A DNA stretch of 64,000 bases from Fen-1362 sp964597035 (GTDB lineage: Bacteria; Planctomycetota; Phycisphaerae; Sedimentisphaerales; Anaerobacaceae): assembly GCA_964597035.1 (NCBI GenBank), contig CAZQWM010000002.1, positions 1 to 64,000 on the forward strand, written 5' to 3'. The translations under genes and the position numbers were made by a program. Position 1 is the stretch's first letter. Each line of letters begins with the position of its first letter. Of the stretch, positions 26,329 through 35,219 are shown piece after piece. The notes beneath the pieces were generated by a model, which ran no database searches, was not told the DNA's origin, and was given only the letters and a program-made list of their open reading frames with translations.

Positions 26329-28421
26329 TAAGCCGTCCCTCCCAGCACCTTGGTTAAGCTGGGGATAATATCCTCTGCCGTTCCGACGACGTAGTAATCG
26401 CACTGTTTGAATATCGGTGCATTCGGGTCGCTGTTGATTGCCACGATTGTGTGGGTATTGGCCACGCCAATCATATGCTGAATCGCGCCTGATATCCCAA
26501 TAGCAAAGTAAAGCTTTGGCGCGACTGCCGTTCCCGTTTGCCCCACCTGATGAATCCTCTCGGCGAACCCCTGCTCAACCGCCGCCCGCGAAGCGCCTCT
26601 TTCTACGCTCGTATTGAGCTTGTTTTGAAGCGACTCGCACAGAAAACCTATGAGTTGCTCGTAGTTATCCCGGTTTTGCATCCCCTTGCCGCCGCTGACG
26701 ATTACCTCGCTCTCGAAGTTCACCTCCCCCGCCCCCAGTTCGGTCTTTACGATTTCCAGGCTGATGTCTTCTTTACTCAGCCGCACCTTATGCCGAATCA
26801 CCTCACCCTTACGCCCCTTATCCGCCGGCAACCGTTTCATCACCCCCGGCCGGGCCGTCGCCATCTGCGCCCTCGAATTCTTCGTGCAAATCGTCGCCAT
26901 TACATTACCCCCGAGGGCGGGGCGGGTCTGGAAAAGGGCGGCGATTTGGGATTTTCGGGAGCTGTCGCGGATGTCGAGGCCGGTGCAGTCAGCGGTGAGG
27001 CCGCAGCCAAGACGATAGGAGACCAGCGGAGCGAGCATGCGACCCTGAGGGGTGGCGGCGTAAAGGACAATTTGTGGCCAGTAGGAGGAAATGGCGTCGG
27101 CGATGGCCTTGCGGTGGGCGGCGGGGTCGAATTCGGCGAGGAGCGGGTCGTCGATGACATAGATATTGTCGGCACCGGCAGCAATGAGTTCGGGCGGGGT
27201 GGAGTCTAATCTATGGCCGGCAATCACCACGCCGACTTGTGTTTCAAGTGAGTCGGCGAGCTCGCGGGCCTTGCCGATAAGCTCGAAAGTGGCGGGGTGA
27301 ATTAGGGCGTCGCGGTGCTCTGCAACGACCCAGACCTCGCCTGTGTAACTGGGTTCGGTAAGCTTCAGGCCTGTGAGCATATCGTCGAGGGCGTTTTTGT
27401 GGAATGTTATACTGTCAGATTCGAGAATTTTGACTTTGGTCCGGTCGTCGAGCTCGTTCACATCCGTAATGCCCAACCGGCGGAGACGGTCTGTGAGGGC
27501 CTTGAAGTCGGCCTGCTCTTTAGCTGTGCCCTCGAAAGTCCGGTCGAATTTGTCCTTTCGCTTTGCGGGCAGGACGTACCGTTGGCCATCACTACCGGAA
27601 CCGGCGGCGGAATCGGCGGCTTTGTAGCTTTCGATAATGATTTTGGCCAATGATTCGACGTCGGAGACGTGTCGGCATTTTCGGGTGCTCTTGCCGGGCG
27701 GGAATACGCGAATGACGGAGGTCTTGGAGCCCTTGACGCCGATGAGCGAGGCGTTTATATCGTCGGAGGTCCACTGAATGACTTTAGTTTTGTTGGCCCA
27801 GCGGGACTTTTGGAATGTCGCGAATAAGGGGTATTCATATTTGGCGACGGTTATTATTGCAGGAGGTCTTTTGGCGGCGATGACTTGGCTGCCGCCACTT
27901 ATTATGCGGGTGAATTCGAACCGGTTATTTTTGTACTGGCAGTCGGTGGCGTAAACGATGCAGGGCAGGTCAAGCTCCTCTGCAATTTGCGGAGGGACCT
28001 GGGCGGTGTCGCCATCGACGGACTGCATACCGGTAACGATGTAATAGTCCTCGTCGCCATTGAACAGCTCTTTTACGATTTTGCGGATGCTGAATGCGAG
28101 GGGATTGGCGGTAGCGACTGTGTCCGCCCCGCCGAGTGCCCGGTCGGTCAACAGGACGACGGCGTCGGCGCATCGGCTCAAGCTGTAGCGGAGGACTTCT
28201 TCTGCCATCGGCGGGCCCATAGTGAGGGCGACGATTTTAGCCCCGGCCGAGCCGTTTAATCGGCGCATACGGTTTGCGAAGGCAAGGGCCTGGGTGTCCA
28301 GCTCGTTGATGACGCTGGCGAGGCGGGTCCTTATGAGCGTGCCGGTGTCTAGGTCGAAGGCGTTGTCGGTTATTTGCGAGACGTCAGGGACCTGCTTTAC
28401 AAGGACTATGAAATTGCTCAT
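26328..28421 (-). CDS. Fused electron transfer flavoprotein, EtfB and EtfA in one chain
   Basis: A 697-residue protein that joins both ETF subunits. Residues 1-270 are EtfB: FIVLVKQVPD, VINELDTQALAFA, GGADTVATA and GMQSVDGDTAQVP, the AMP/FAD-handling region. Residues about 360-697 are EtfA: an N-terminal domain with VWVVAEHRD, then the FAD domain with SGGKGM (577-581), RGASRAAV (608-614), QVGQTGTAVAPKLY (625-638), and GISGAIQH (642-649). A 90-residue, charged linker (about 270-360) lies between. It would accept electrons from dehydrogenases and feed the coupled quinone oxidoreductase. The motif QVGQTG points to an ordinary rather than clearly bifurcating ETF, but that is tentative. A repeat array lies just upstream. 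Confidence 0.9.
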   Translation of the reverse strand: MSNFIVLVKQVPDVSQITDNAFDLDTGTLIRTRLASVINELDTQALAFANRMRRLNGSAGAKIVALTMGPPMAEEVLRYSLSRCADAVVLLTDRALGGADTVATANPLAFSIRKIVKELFNGDEDYYIVTGMQSVDGDTAQVPPQIAEELDLPCIVYATDCQYKNNRFEFTRIISGGSQVIAAKRPPAIITVAKYEYPLFATFQKSRWANKTKVIQWTSDDINASLIGVKGSKTSVIRVFPPGKSTRKCRHVSDVESLAKIIIESYKAADSAAGSGSDGQRYVLPAKRKDKFDRTFEGTAKEQADFKALTDRLRRLGITDVNELDDRTKVKILESDSITFHKNALDDMLTGLKLTEPSYTGEVWVVAEHRDALIHPATFELIGKARELADSLETQVGVVIAGHRLDSTPPELIAAGADNIYVIDDPLLAEFDPAAHRKAIADAISSYWPQIVLYAATPQGRMLAPLVSYRLGCGLTADCTGLDIRDSSRKSQIAALFQTRPALGGNVMATICTKNSRAQMATARPGVMKRLPADKGRKGEVIRHKVRLSKEDISLEIVKTELGAGEVNFESEVIVSGGKGMQNRDNYEQLIGFLCESLQNKLNTSVERGASRAAVEQGFAERIHQVGQTGTAVAPKLYFAIGISGAIQHMIGVANTHTIVAINSDPNAPIFKQCDYYVVGTAEDIIPSLTKVLGGTA

Positions 28422-28430
28422 AAGTTTAAC

Positions 28431-28467
28431 TCGATGCTCGGTACTCGATACCGGATGCTCGATATTT
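28431..28467. repeat. Short degenerate tandem repeat (GATGCTCG/GATACTCG type)
   Basis: Degenerate 7-8-base units around TCGATGCTCGGTACTCGA and CCGGATGCTCGATA repeat about four times just upstream of the EtfBA start. The same units recur 120 bases on, at 28588-28680. Confidence 0.6.
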
Positions 28468-28587
28468 GTTTAATTTTGTACTCCACAGTAGCTTCCCGCC
28501 CCGCTACACGTAAGTCGGATAAACTTCGCAGGAACAACAGCCCATAGAAACGAGGTAGGATAGTAAAATCGGGCATAAGTGTCAAGG

Positions 28588-28680
28588 GGATGCTGGATAC
28601 TCGATGCTCGATGCTGGATACTCGATGCTCGATGCGGGATACAAGTTGCTGGTTGCAGGTTGCAGGTTACCGGTTGCAAG
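28588..28680. repeat. Tandem array of degenerate heptamers
   Basis: GGATGCTGGATACTCGATGC repeats about twice, then merges into TTGCTGGTTGCAGGTTGCAG units, so two related heptamer families (GATRCTSG and GGTTGCA) adjoin. Such arrays are scattered between genes in many environmental planctomycete and delta-proteobacterial genomes. A short frame that crosses the array on the minus strand is not a gene. Confidence 0.75.
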
Positions 28681-28936
28681 ATTTCGCGATTGTCGGAGAA
28701 AAAAGCTTGTTTTCTATCAGCACTTGAGAATGCAAAAATATTTATGATTTCTGTCCGCCTGCTGAAAGCACGCGAGACCTCTCGGATTTATGATTTGTGG
28801 TGAAAAAGACGAATAGGATTCGGTTTAGGTCGAATTGGGGACGGCTGAAAAATAGGTGAGTGGCCCCATTTTGCCCCGTCCCCATTTTACCCTCGTTTTT
28901 CTTGTCTCAACAGGTCTGAACATTTACAATATAATT

Positions 28937-29653
28937 ATGAGGGTTTTGACAATTATTTTTATTCTTTCCGCGTTTCAAGCGAATGCTCTCTGCGCTACTG
29001 ACCCGAATCAGGCCCGGGCCAAAATTCTCGCCGCCAAGGCCCGTCAGCGGACGTTTATTTTGGATAAGATTCAGTATTTCAAAAAGGAACTTGTTGACGC
29101 CCGCAATGAGCGCATTCCCCGCCCCGGCGAGAGTCGCCCCAGCGGCAGTAGTTTTCGTTATTTCAACGAGCAGCAGAAGCGTGAATCACTCAAACGATAC
29201 GAATCTATAATCAGGGATTATGTCAATATCCTGCGGCGTATTGATGCAAATGATTTGAATGAAATTATGCCCGCCTTTTCGTTGCCTTTGAAAGTCGGCC
29301 AGCTCGGTCGGGTCGGCAGTTTTCGAAGCAGTATTGTCGTTATTGACGGCAAGCCCGCACAGCGTGTATTTGACCAACAGGTGAGCATAGAAACCGTTAT
29401 TGACCCCAACAATTCAATCGTAACATATTATCTTGATGACGAGCCGCAAGGGCGATATCGGGACCATTATAAACCCATAAAAACAACCGTCTGGCTTCAG
29501 GGCATTAGCACGGTCGGACTGGTCGATAACAATGCCATTGAATATACAGGTTTTCTTGAGATAACAGGCACAATTTCATATTATAGTTCAGACAATGCCA
29601 AGCGGACAATTTTTCTAATTGAGCCCTTTAAAGTACCACCGGATCCAATCTGA
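28937..29653 (+). CDS. Secreted protein of unknown function
   Basis: A 238-residue protein from the ATG at 28937, where a signal peptide begins (residues 1-20, ending ALCA). An upstream in-frame start at 28856 would place 27 poorly charged residues before it and is less likely. Residues about 24-100 are helical and charged; the rest is strand-rich with YYLDDEPQGRY and a closing SSDNAKRTIFLIEPF. I recognise no family. The gene is on the plus strand between repeat-rich gaps, with no partner gene near. Confidence 0.6.
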   Translation: MRVLTIIFILSAFQANALCATDPNQARAKILAAKARQRTFILDKIQYFKKELVDARNERIPRPGESRPSGSSFRYFNEQQKRESLKRYESIIRDYVNILRRIDANDLNEIMPAFSLPLKVGQLGRVGSFRSSIVVIDGKPAQRVFDQQVSIETVIDPNNSIVTYYLDDEPQGRYRDHYKPIKTTVWLQGISTVGLVDNNAIEYTGFLEITGTISYYSSDNAKRTIFLIEPFKVPPDPI

Positions 29654-29758
29654 TAAGTTTTCCGAGAATTTCAGCCCTTATCCGTAAGAGATCCATCTGT
29701 TTCAAGTTTCGAAAATCAGACCTCACGCAGGCACTCCGGCCGAAGGCAGATAAAGTGG

Positions 29759-29778
29759 ATTCCCACTTTCGCGGGAAT
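29759..29778. repeat. dRS3-like inverted repeat
   Basis: ATTCCC (29759-29764), eight bases, then GGGAAT (29773-29778). This is the exact layout of the Neisseria dRS3 repeat, and similar units are scattered in many other bacterial genomes. It lies between direct repeats in a gene-free stretch. Confidence 0.6.
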
Positions 29779-29810
29779 GACCTTTTTTCGCTTGCTTCTA
29801 CGAAGGGTAA

Positions 29811-29841
29811 ACCCCCGAATGAATTTGGGGGCCAAACATTA
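29811..29841. repeat. Dispersed hairpin repeat, copy 1
   Basis: A CCCCCGAATGAATTTGGGGG hairpin followed by CCAAACATTA. A second copy lies at 40050-40080, with about 27 of 31 bases the same, differing at paired and loop positions. Confidence 0.7.
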
Positions 29842-30057
29842 AGCAAACCTCACGCAGGCATTCCGCCGAAGGCCCCCGATTTTGTTTCCTAAAGAAGCTT
29901 GAGTCCCCCGGCCAACAAATTGCCGGGGCAGGGAGGGCAGGCGGGCGTTCAAAGAGTAACCCTGCCACCCCTGCCTACGATATGCAGGGGCAGGTAAATA
30001 GCAGGGCTAAATATATTTGGATTACCGCTCCTGCGGCATTCGGGGCGGCTTAGGAGT

Positions 30058-30768
30058 TTATTTCGGTTTAACAGCATCCACCCACAGCCAGCCGGCTTGA
30101 AACAGCGCATACTCCGGTATTGCAGGTGTTTTTTCAGAATATTTAATTTGGAAACCGGCCTCTCGAATCTCCGACAGAAACTCCTGTTCTTCCGAAAAAT
30201 AATAATATGGAACATTCCCGTGGTACAAGCAGCGGGTATTCGGGTCAAAATAAGACTTCTCGCCTGTACGTAGAGTTGTAGTTAATGTTGTATTTACAAG
30301 ATTAGCTCCGGCCAGAAAATACCCCCCCATCTTCAGGACACGAAAAATATTAGCTAAGCATTTCTTTCGGTCTGAACTAATAATACAATGCAGCGTTTCA
30401 CCATCGATAACAAAATCAAAGAAGCCGTCGGAGTAACAGTCCATATCCACAATATTGCCGATTCTATAATCGGCCTTTGTGTTCGATAGTGCCGTTTTTT
30501 CCTGTGCCCACTGGATGGCTTCCGAAACAATGTCAATGCCATAGGCCTCGAATCCTTTTTTAGCCATAAGCAGGGTAATATTCCCGGCTCCACAGCCCAA
30601 CTCAAGAACGCGGCTGTTTTTTGGTAAAGAGTTGCGAGCAAGAAAACTATTTACTCTTCTTTCTTTTGTCCTATAGCTATCCTCGTCAGTCCATCCGATT
30701 TTACCGTCGTGTTTACGCTCAATATATCGCTCTGCCCAACCGTTGCGACTATAATAGTTTATTTCCAT
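30058..30768 (-). CDS. Class I SAM-dependent methyltransferase
   Basis: A 236-residue cytoplasmic enzyme. Motif I is VLELGCGAGNITLLMA (about 55-70), followed by GIDIVSEAIQWA (motif II) and FDFVIDGETLHCI (motif post-I/III), all typical of Rossmann-like methyltransferases of the Methyltransf_11/25 type. The C-terminal half holds Tyr-rich YYYFSEEQEF. The acceptor is not predictable. It is flanked by a repeat-rich gap and a beta-helix protein gene, 80 bases away. Confidence 0.8.
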   Translation of the reverse strand: MEINYYSRNGWAERYIERKHDGKIGWTDEDSYRTKERRVNSFLARNSLPKNSRVLELGCGAGNITLLMAKKGFEAYGIDIVSEAIQWAQEKTALSNTKADYRIGNIVDMDCYSDGFFDFVIDGETLHCIISSDRKKCLANIFRVLKMGGYFLAGANLVNTTLTTTLRTGEKSYFDPNTRCLYHGNVPYYYFSEEQEFLSEIREAGFQIKYSEKTPAIPEYALFQAGWLWVDAVKPK

Positions 30769-30847
30769 ATACTTTCCTTTAACGTAAAAGTCGGCACGAT
30801 GTAGTTACGCAGGCACGTTAAAAGCTACAAGAGCACAATTTAGAAAC

Positions 30848-32773
30848 TCAGGGCAGTGGCGGGTAAGCTCCAACGAAGGGGGTGTCTTTTGGGGACCGGC
30901 CAAGAAGGTTGCTAATCTCAGAAGGGAGAGAGGTCGCGGCTTTGCAGCTGGGGAACGCCTGTAACAACTTGTAACGACCCAGCTCGGCACACTGAAATAA
31001 AGGCCCGTTATAATCGGCGAAATTCTGACTGTGAGCTGAAAAATCCGGATACATTTTGTGCAACTGCTCCGGCGAGTCAAATGAGAGCTGGCAATTATTG
31101 GCCTGTGCAGGACTCCATAAAATCAACCGGCCTGACGAAGCATCGGCGGCACGGACATACACATTATAATCAAGCTGTTGGGCCTGCGGCTCGTTCAGCC
31201 GTTCACACAAGGGCTGCGGCTGCCAGAAAACGAGTAGTGGTCCGCGGAAATCCCCGTCAGCAGTGATAAGGTTATTGACAAACACGTGGCCGTGTCGAGC
31301 GTTGACATCGGGGGCGGTGACAGGATGCCAGCCGAAGTGGTCGCCGACTGCACTCCTGGCGGTGCGCCCGAAGAATACGGGACTATTGACCAGCGTGTTG
31401 TTGTAGCAGTCGACATTAGAACTGTTCAAGACGCGAATGCCCTGGTCGCAATTTACAAAGACGTTCGAGGCGCAAACAGCTCCTTTTGAGATTTCAAAGA
31501 AAAAGCCGCTATTGCTCGGCCAGAACCGTTCGCTGGTAACCCGGTCCCGGATATCACCTATGCCCTGAATCCAATTGTCGTAAAATCGGCCATCGACATT
31601 GCCTACGTCATACCAGATACCGTTCGAATTCGGATGGTCGATAACAAGGTTGTCGCGGCAGGTGACACGGTAACACTGATTATAGATTTTCACGGCAGCG
31701 GGGTAATAGCCGGTGATATTCTCGATGTTATTGCGCCTGAAGATGTTTCGCTCCAGCAGGACGTCGTTGGAACTGAGGATGAAAATACCTTCGGTGCTGG
31801 TATCACTCACCAGACAATTCCTAAGTATTAAACCATCTCCTCTGAGGTAAGCGCCAACGCGGCCACAGAAAGAAAGCGTGCAATTTTCCAGCGTCGTACC
31901 CACCACTTCCTTTCCATGCTCGGACTCAGCGGACAGGCCCTCGGGGTCGGTTCCTTCAATTTCAAGGGCACGGAAGGCATATTGTGTGAATGTGATACCG
32001 CGAATGACCGGGCCTTTGCCGTCGGAGGTCTTGCCGTGACAATTTCCTTTCACCCGCGTAAGAGCGTCATTAAAAGCGGTGATTTCGACCAGGTGGTCCG
32101 TCGGGTTAATGCCGAGGAAAACCTGTTTGGTGCCATAGTTGATGAAATAAGAATTTTCGTCAACTTCTCCCTCCCAGCCGACCGATTGTAAAAACCTGCC
32201 GTCCACGAAGACCATATCATTGTTAAAGCGGTGCAGCGGGGTTTGTCTGCCGTGGCTTTGACGCCGCCACCAGTCGGCTGGTTTGGCGGGGAATAAACGA
32301 CGCCAGGAGTTGCTCCATAATCCATTTCTCTGTCCCTGCCAGTCTTTTGCTACCAAGGTGCCCTTCAAAACGGGCTGTTCATCCGCATAGGGCTGTATAG
32401 TGATTCCCTGGTTCAATCGCAGCTTACCAGTGCGATACGTGCCACCCCGCATAACGATTGCATCGCCGGTTACTACCCGCTTTACGGCCTCTTCGAGGGT
32501 TGTGGGCTGCTCAGGCATTTGGCCTGACTGCTCGGCACTTCCATCGGGTGCTACATAGTAAATCTTACCGGCGTCTTTTGGCAAATCATAGGTTTGCCGA
32601 ATCGGGCCATAAGGGCCTCCCGAGGGTTGTGCCATTGCAGGCAATGAATAAAAGATTATGCACATAATTACGCAGCCAATATAATGCGGCTGATACCATC
32701 TCTGTATTTGAGCGTGCCAATGAGCACGATTTCGCCAAGTTCGGATTGATTGTTCAGGACCGCTTGAGTTCAT
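30848..32773 (-). CDS. Secreted right-handed beta-helix protein
   Basis: A 641-residue protein with a long basic N-region and signal sequence (helix about 33-47, cleavage after PAMA). From about residue 70 it has YYVAPDGS, then successive PbH1-type turns such as NCTLSFCGRVGAYLRGDG, NCLVSDTSTEGIFILSSN and NVFVNCDQGIRVLNSSN. This is the pectate-lyase-like fold seen in many planctomycete carbohydrate-active or surface proteins. No catalytic site could be assigned, so lyase activity is not claimed. The C-terminal 100 residues (LLGRSPKDTPFVGAYPPLP) resemble the closing element of DUF1565/beta-helix proteins. Confidence 0.75.
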   Translation of the reverse strand: MNSSGPEQSIRTWRNRAHWHAQIQRWYQPHYIGCVIMCIIFYSLPAMAQPSGGPYGPIRQTYDLPKDAGKIYYVAPDGSAEQSGQMPEQPTTLEEAVKRVVTGDAIVMRGGTYRTGKLRLNQGITIQPYADEQPVLKGTLVAKDWQGQRNGLWSNSWRRLFPAKPADWWRRQSHGRQTPLHRFNNDMVFVDGRFLQSVGWEGEVDENSYFINYGTKQVFLGINPTDHLVEITAFNDALTRVKGNCHGKTSDGKGPVIRGITFTQYAFRALEIEGTDPEGLSAESEHGKEVVGTTLENCTLSFCGRVGAYLRGDGLILRNCLVSDTSTEGIFILSSNDVLLERNIFRRNNIENITGYYPAAVKIYNQCYRVTCRDNLVIDHPNSNGIWYDVGNVDGRFYDNWIQGIGDIRDRVTSERFWPSNSGFFFEISKGAVCASNVFVNCDQGIRVLNSSNVDCYNNTLVNSPVFFGRTARSAVGDHFGWHPVTAPDVNARHGHVFVNNLITADGDFRGPLLVFWQPQPLCERLNEPQAQQLDYNVYVRAADASSGRLILWSPAQANNCQLSFDSPEQLHKMYPDFSAHSQNFADYNGPLFQCAELGRYKLLQAFPSCKAATSLPSEISNLLGRSPKDTPFVGAYPPLP

Positions 32774-32977
32774 TTTATTTTCCTTCCAAGTAATTGTTAA
32801 TCACACGATTATATACTTTTGGCCAAAAATTGAAAGGTTCAATTTGTATCTCAATCAATGTGAGGGAATATTAGGGGGAAATGCACCACGTTTAGACAGC
32901 AAAATCATCTAATGGGGCAAACAACCAGGAGTGGGGCTAATGAATTCCCGAGAGCCGCTGGTCGGTGACAGCGGTGG

Positions 32978-33454
32978 TCAGTTCAGCGTTACGTCAGATT
33001 CGCAGGAGTCGGTAACGGCCAACTGCTGCATCTGTCGTTGGCACAGGAGATTGTTCTGCTCTATCAAATGGGCAATGAGACCTACCTGACTGAGCAGAAT
33101 CTCGATAAGCTCGATATTGGCGAGGGTGGATTCGGGGCTGTAATTAGGCAGGGCGACTATTACACAGCCACAATTCGTGCGCTCGGTTGCAAGGGCCGCT
33201 GCGACAATGCTGAAGTCATTTACCTGGGTTATAATGGGCTCATCTCCGTCGGAAACCTTTGCACACATCTGTTTTAGAAATTCATCATTTATATCGAGCT
33301 TCTCAAAGCCGGCGGAGCTGCTCGGCCAATAGTTACCCTCGGGGCTTACAATTATTACAACGGGGCCATCCTCGGGAAGAATTTCGAAGACCTGCCGAGC
33401 GATTTGTTCATTCAAAATACATTCGGGCGAGTATACCAAACCAAAAGTATCCAT
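32978..33454 (-). CDS. Hypothetical protein, possibly GAF-like
   Basis: A 158-residue soluble protein without signal peptide. Alternating strands and helices (VVIIVSPEGNYWPSS, SIVAAALATERTNCGCVIVALP, then a helical tail) are compatible with a GAF-like sensory domain, but no signature residues confirm it. It ends with a helix-rich stretch containing CQRQMQQLAV. It lies on the same strand as, and 148 bases after, an amidase gene. I do not recognise the family. Confidence 0.55.
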   Translation of the reverse strand: MDTFGLVYSPECILNEQIARQVFEILPEDGPVVIIVSPEGNYWPSSSAGFEKLDINDEFLKQMCAKVSDGDEPIITQVNDFSIVAAALATERTNCGCVIVALPNYSPESTLANIELIEILLSQVGLIAHLIEQNNLLCQRQMQQLAVTDSCESDVTLN

Positions 33455-33602
33455 TCCAAGTACTCCATAGCATGGTTTTTATACCAGCAGGGACTTCGGC
33501 ATTAACCGCAGGAAACTTCGGAACAAGCAGTATATTTATGAGAAAGCGAGGCGGTTCGGGAGGCCGGAGCCTGCTTATGGGACTTAGATGACCACGGTTG
33601 TG

Positions 33603-34259
33603 TTAATAAGGCAGGGCCGCTTTGAATGCGCTCATCGGGAAACGCTGGCCCGGACAGTCAGTAACGTGTGCACCGGGGGTTGTGCCATGACCATATATGT
33701 GGCTTTTCGGGATTTTGTAGCGGTACTGAAGAAAACGAGTCAGTCTGATGAGAGATTCCATCTGCCGGCGGGTAGGCACATTGCCATTGAAATCACCCAC
33801 GAGGCAGATACCGATACCTTCTGCATTGGCCCAGTTGTCGGGAGTTCCGCCACAATGCGCACCTGTGAGCTGTCCTCTCCAGCGGTAAGTCGGCTCAACC
33901 TCGCCATCGGCGCTGTATGTGCCGTTACCGATGACGAAGTGATAACCAACTCCCTCCCAGTGATTGCCTTCGCGGTGCCATTTATCGAAAATGGCAGCGC
34001 TTCCTTCAGCGGTTGCCGAGTGATGGACGATTATCGCCGACCACGCTCTGTCGGGGCGTGAGGGCAGCCATTCAGAAGGAACAAGACCTGTTGTCGAGGG
34101 CTGGGATAGCGCAGGATTTGTTGTTGAGGGCGAAGGGGTCGATATAGCGGGCTTAGGGTTATCGGTGGTTTCGTAATCATAGATTACCTGAGGCATCGGC
34201 TCTGAAGCACAGCCGGCCAGGACAAGAAATGTCAATGAGAAGAACCCAATTCGGCGCAT
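33603..34259 (-). CDS. N-acetylmuramoyl-L-alanine amidase (PGRP/Amidase_2), lipoprotein
   Basis: A 218-residue envelope protein. The lipobox LAGC (Cys17) makes it a lipoprotein, followed by a Ser/Thr/Pro-rich linker (about 25-60). The Amidase_2/PGRP domain spans about 65-215, with the zinc histidine in IIVHHSA, GYHFVIGNG, GIGICLVGDFNG and GHGTTPGAHVTDCPGQRFP, which holds the second His and the Cys. It would cut the bond between muramic acid and L-alanine in peptidoglycan or fragments. It lies 50 bases after an anti-sigma kinase gene, so the two may be linked in expression. Confidence 0.9.
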   Translation of the reverse strand: MRRIGFFSLTFLVLAGCASEPMPQVIYDYETTDNPKPAISTPSPSTTNPALSQPSTTGLVPSEWLPSRPDRAWSAIIVHHSATAEGSAAIFDKWHREGNHWEGVGYHFVIGNGTYSADGEVEPTYRWRGQLTGAHCGGTPDNWANAEGIGICLVGDFNGNVPTRRQMESLIRLTRFLQYRYKIPKSHIYGHGTTPGAHVTDCPGQRFPMSAFKAALPY

Positions 34260-34309
34260 AAAAATGTAGTATACCCCTTTCCAGTGCTTTCGCGTTAGAG
34301 TATTATCGG

Positions 34310-34765
34310 CTATGTGTCGATTTTAGCTGTAGTTTTTGGCTGGCTTGGTTTTTCTCTATATCTAATCATCCTGATGCTGTTACCCTTTTTGCCATACTCG
34401 ACGACATCCATAAATGAGCGTATAAGCAGCATACCCCTGCCAGCGGGCTTGTAAAGGTTGTCGCCGTAGCGGGGGTCGGGAATGACATCAGGGTCGAATC
34501 CCTCGCCTTCATCGGTCATACAGACTTCGATTTTGTCCGGTTCGATGGCATAGTCAATCTTGATGGCCTTGGTCGGCTCCATTTTGTTACCGTGCCTGAC
34601 GGCATTTATAAATGCTTCTTCGAGGGCAAGATGAACTGCAAAGATATCATCTTCACTAAAATTGAGTGCCTGCAGGCCGGGCATAATCTGCTGATAGACA
34701 TCAGCAACAGCCGAAGGTGTGCTCGATAGGACTACTGAACGACTGATTTGCATATTCACGACCAT
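34310..34765 (-). CDS. Anti-sigma regulatory factor, RsbW/SpoIIAB-type kinase
   Basis: A 151-residue GHKL-fold serine kinase. The N box EEAFINAVRHGN, G1 box DEGEGFDP and G2 box GRGMLLIRSF are all present, as in HATPase_c_2 anti-sigma factors. It would bind and phosphorylate a STAS antagonist, and the protein coded 85 bases upstream is one. An alternative Met lies four residues in. The sigma factor or output protein it controls is not obvious; the sigma factor at 4968-6659 is far away. Confidence 0.9.
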   Translation of the reverse strand: MVVNMQISRSVVLSSTPSAVADVYQQIMPGLQALNFSEDDIFAVHLALEEAFINAVRHGNKMEPTKAIKIDYAIEPDKIEVCMTDEGEGFDPDVIPDPRYGDNLYKPAGRGMLLIRSFMDVVEYGKKGNSIRMIRYREKPSQPKTTAKIDT

Positions 34766-34850
34766 AGCCCCGTGCGACTAAATCCTCCAAAACAACACAA
34801 GACCTGCGAGCATTCCTAAAACCGCTGACAATACCGGGCAGACGGGGCCT

Positions 34851-35219
34851 TTACTGGGCCCTGGCAAGACTGGCCAGAGCAGCAGCCCTGTCAGGGTATA
34901 TATCGAAAATCTTGGTCAGTCGGGTTATCTTGAAAATCTCAAAAATTCTCGGGCTTATGTTACAGAGCCGGAGCTGACCATCCTGTTCATAAACCTTTTT
35001 GCTGACACGAATTAAGAGCCCGAGGACAGCCGAAGAGAGGAACTTTACGATGGAAAAATCAAGGATGAGGTTGATTTTTTGGGCCTGCTCGACAATCCCC
35101 ATAAGGGATTCCTGCAATTCGAGGATATCCCGCTCTTCGAGGAGCTTTTCACCCGTAAAGGTAACTATGGTTGCCTCTTCGCCGTATTCAACATTGACTT
35201 TTGGCTTTAATGACGTCAT
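34851..35219 (-). CDS. STAS-domain anti-sigma factor antagonist
   Basis: A 122-residue SpoIIAA/RsbV-type protein. The start at 35219 is chosen because AGGGAG lies six bases before it. The core DFSIVKFLSSAVLGLL carries the Ser-Ser pair at the position phosphorylated in partner-switching antagonists. The partner kinase gene follows on the same strand. Unphosphorylated STAS protein would bind the kinase and free its target. The residue before the Ser pair is Leu instead of the common Asp. Confidence 0.9.
   Translation of the reverse strand: MTSLKPKVNVEYGEEATIVTFTGEKLLEERDILELQESLMGIVEQAQKINLILDFSIVKFLSSAVLGLLIRVSKKVYEQDGQLRLCNISPRIFEIFKITRLTKIFDIYPDRAAALASLARAQ

Larger units (their letters stand above)
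29654..30057. other. Repeat-rich intergenic region
   Basis: This 404-base gap is a mosaic of repeats. CCTCACGCAGGC...CCGAAGGC occurs at 29721-29747 and again at 29848-29872. ATTCCC-N8-GGGAAT lies at 29759-29778 and a CCCCCGAAT...GGGGG hairpin at 29811-29841. Further GC-rich hairpins follow at about 29905-29930 and 29960-29990. No gene is visible. Confidence 0.6.

Noticed and set aside
26538..27209. Plus-strand 223-residue frame in the fused ETF gene
   Set aside because: Antisense to a conserved domain; no start signal.
28470..28679. Small frame through the heptamer array
   Set aside because: Codons come from the repeat itself.
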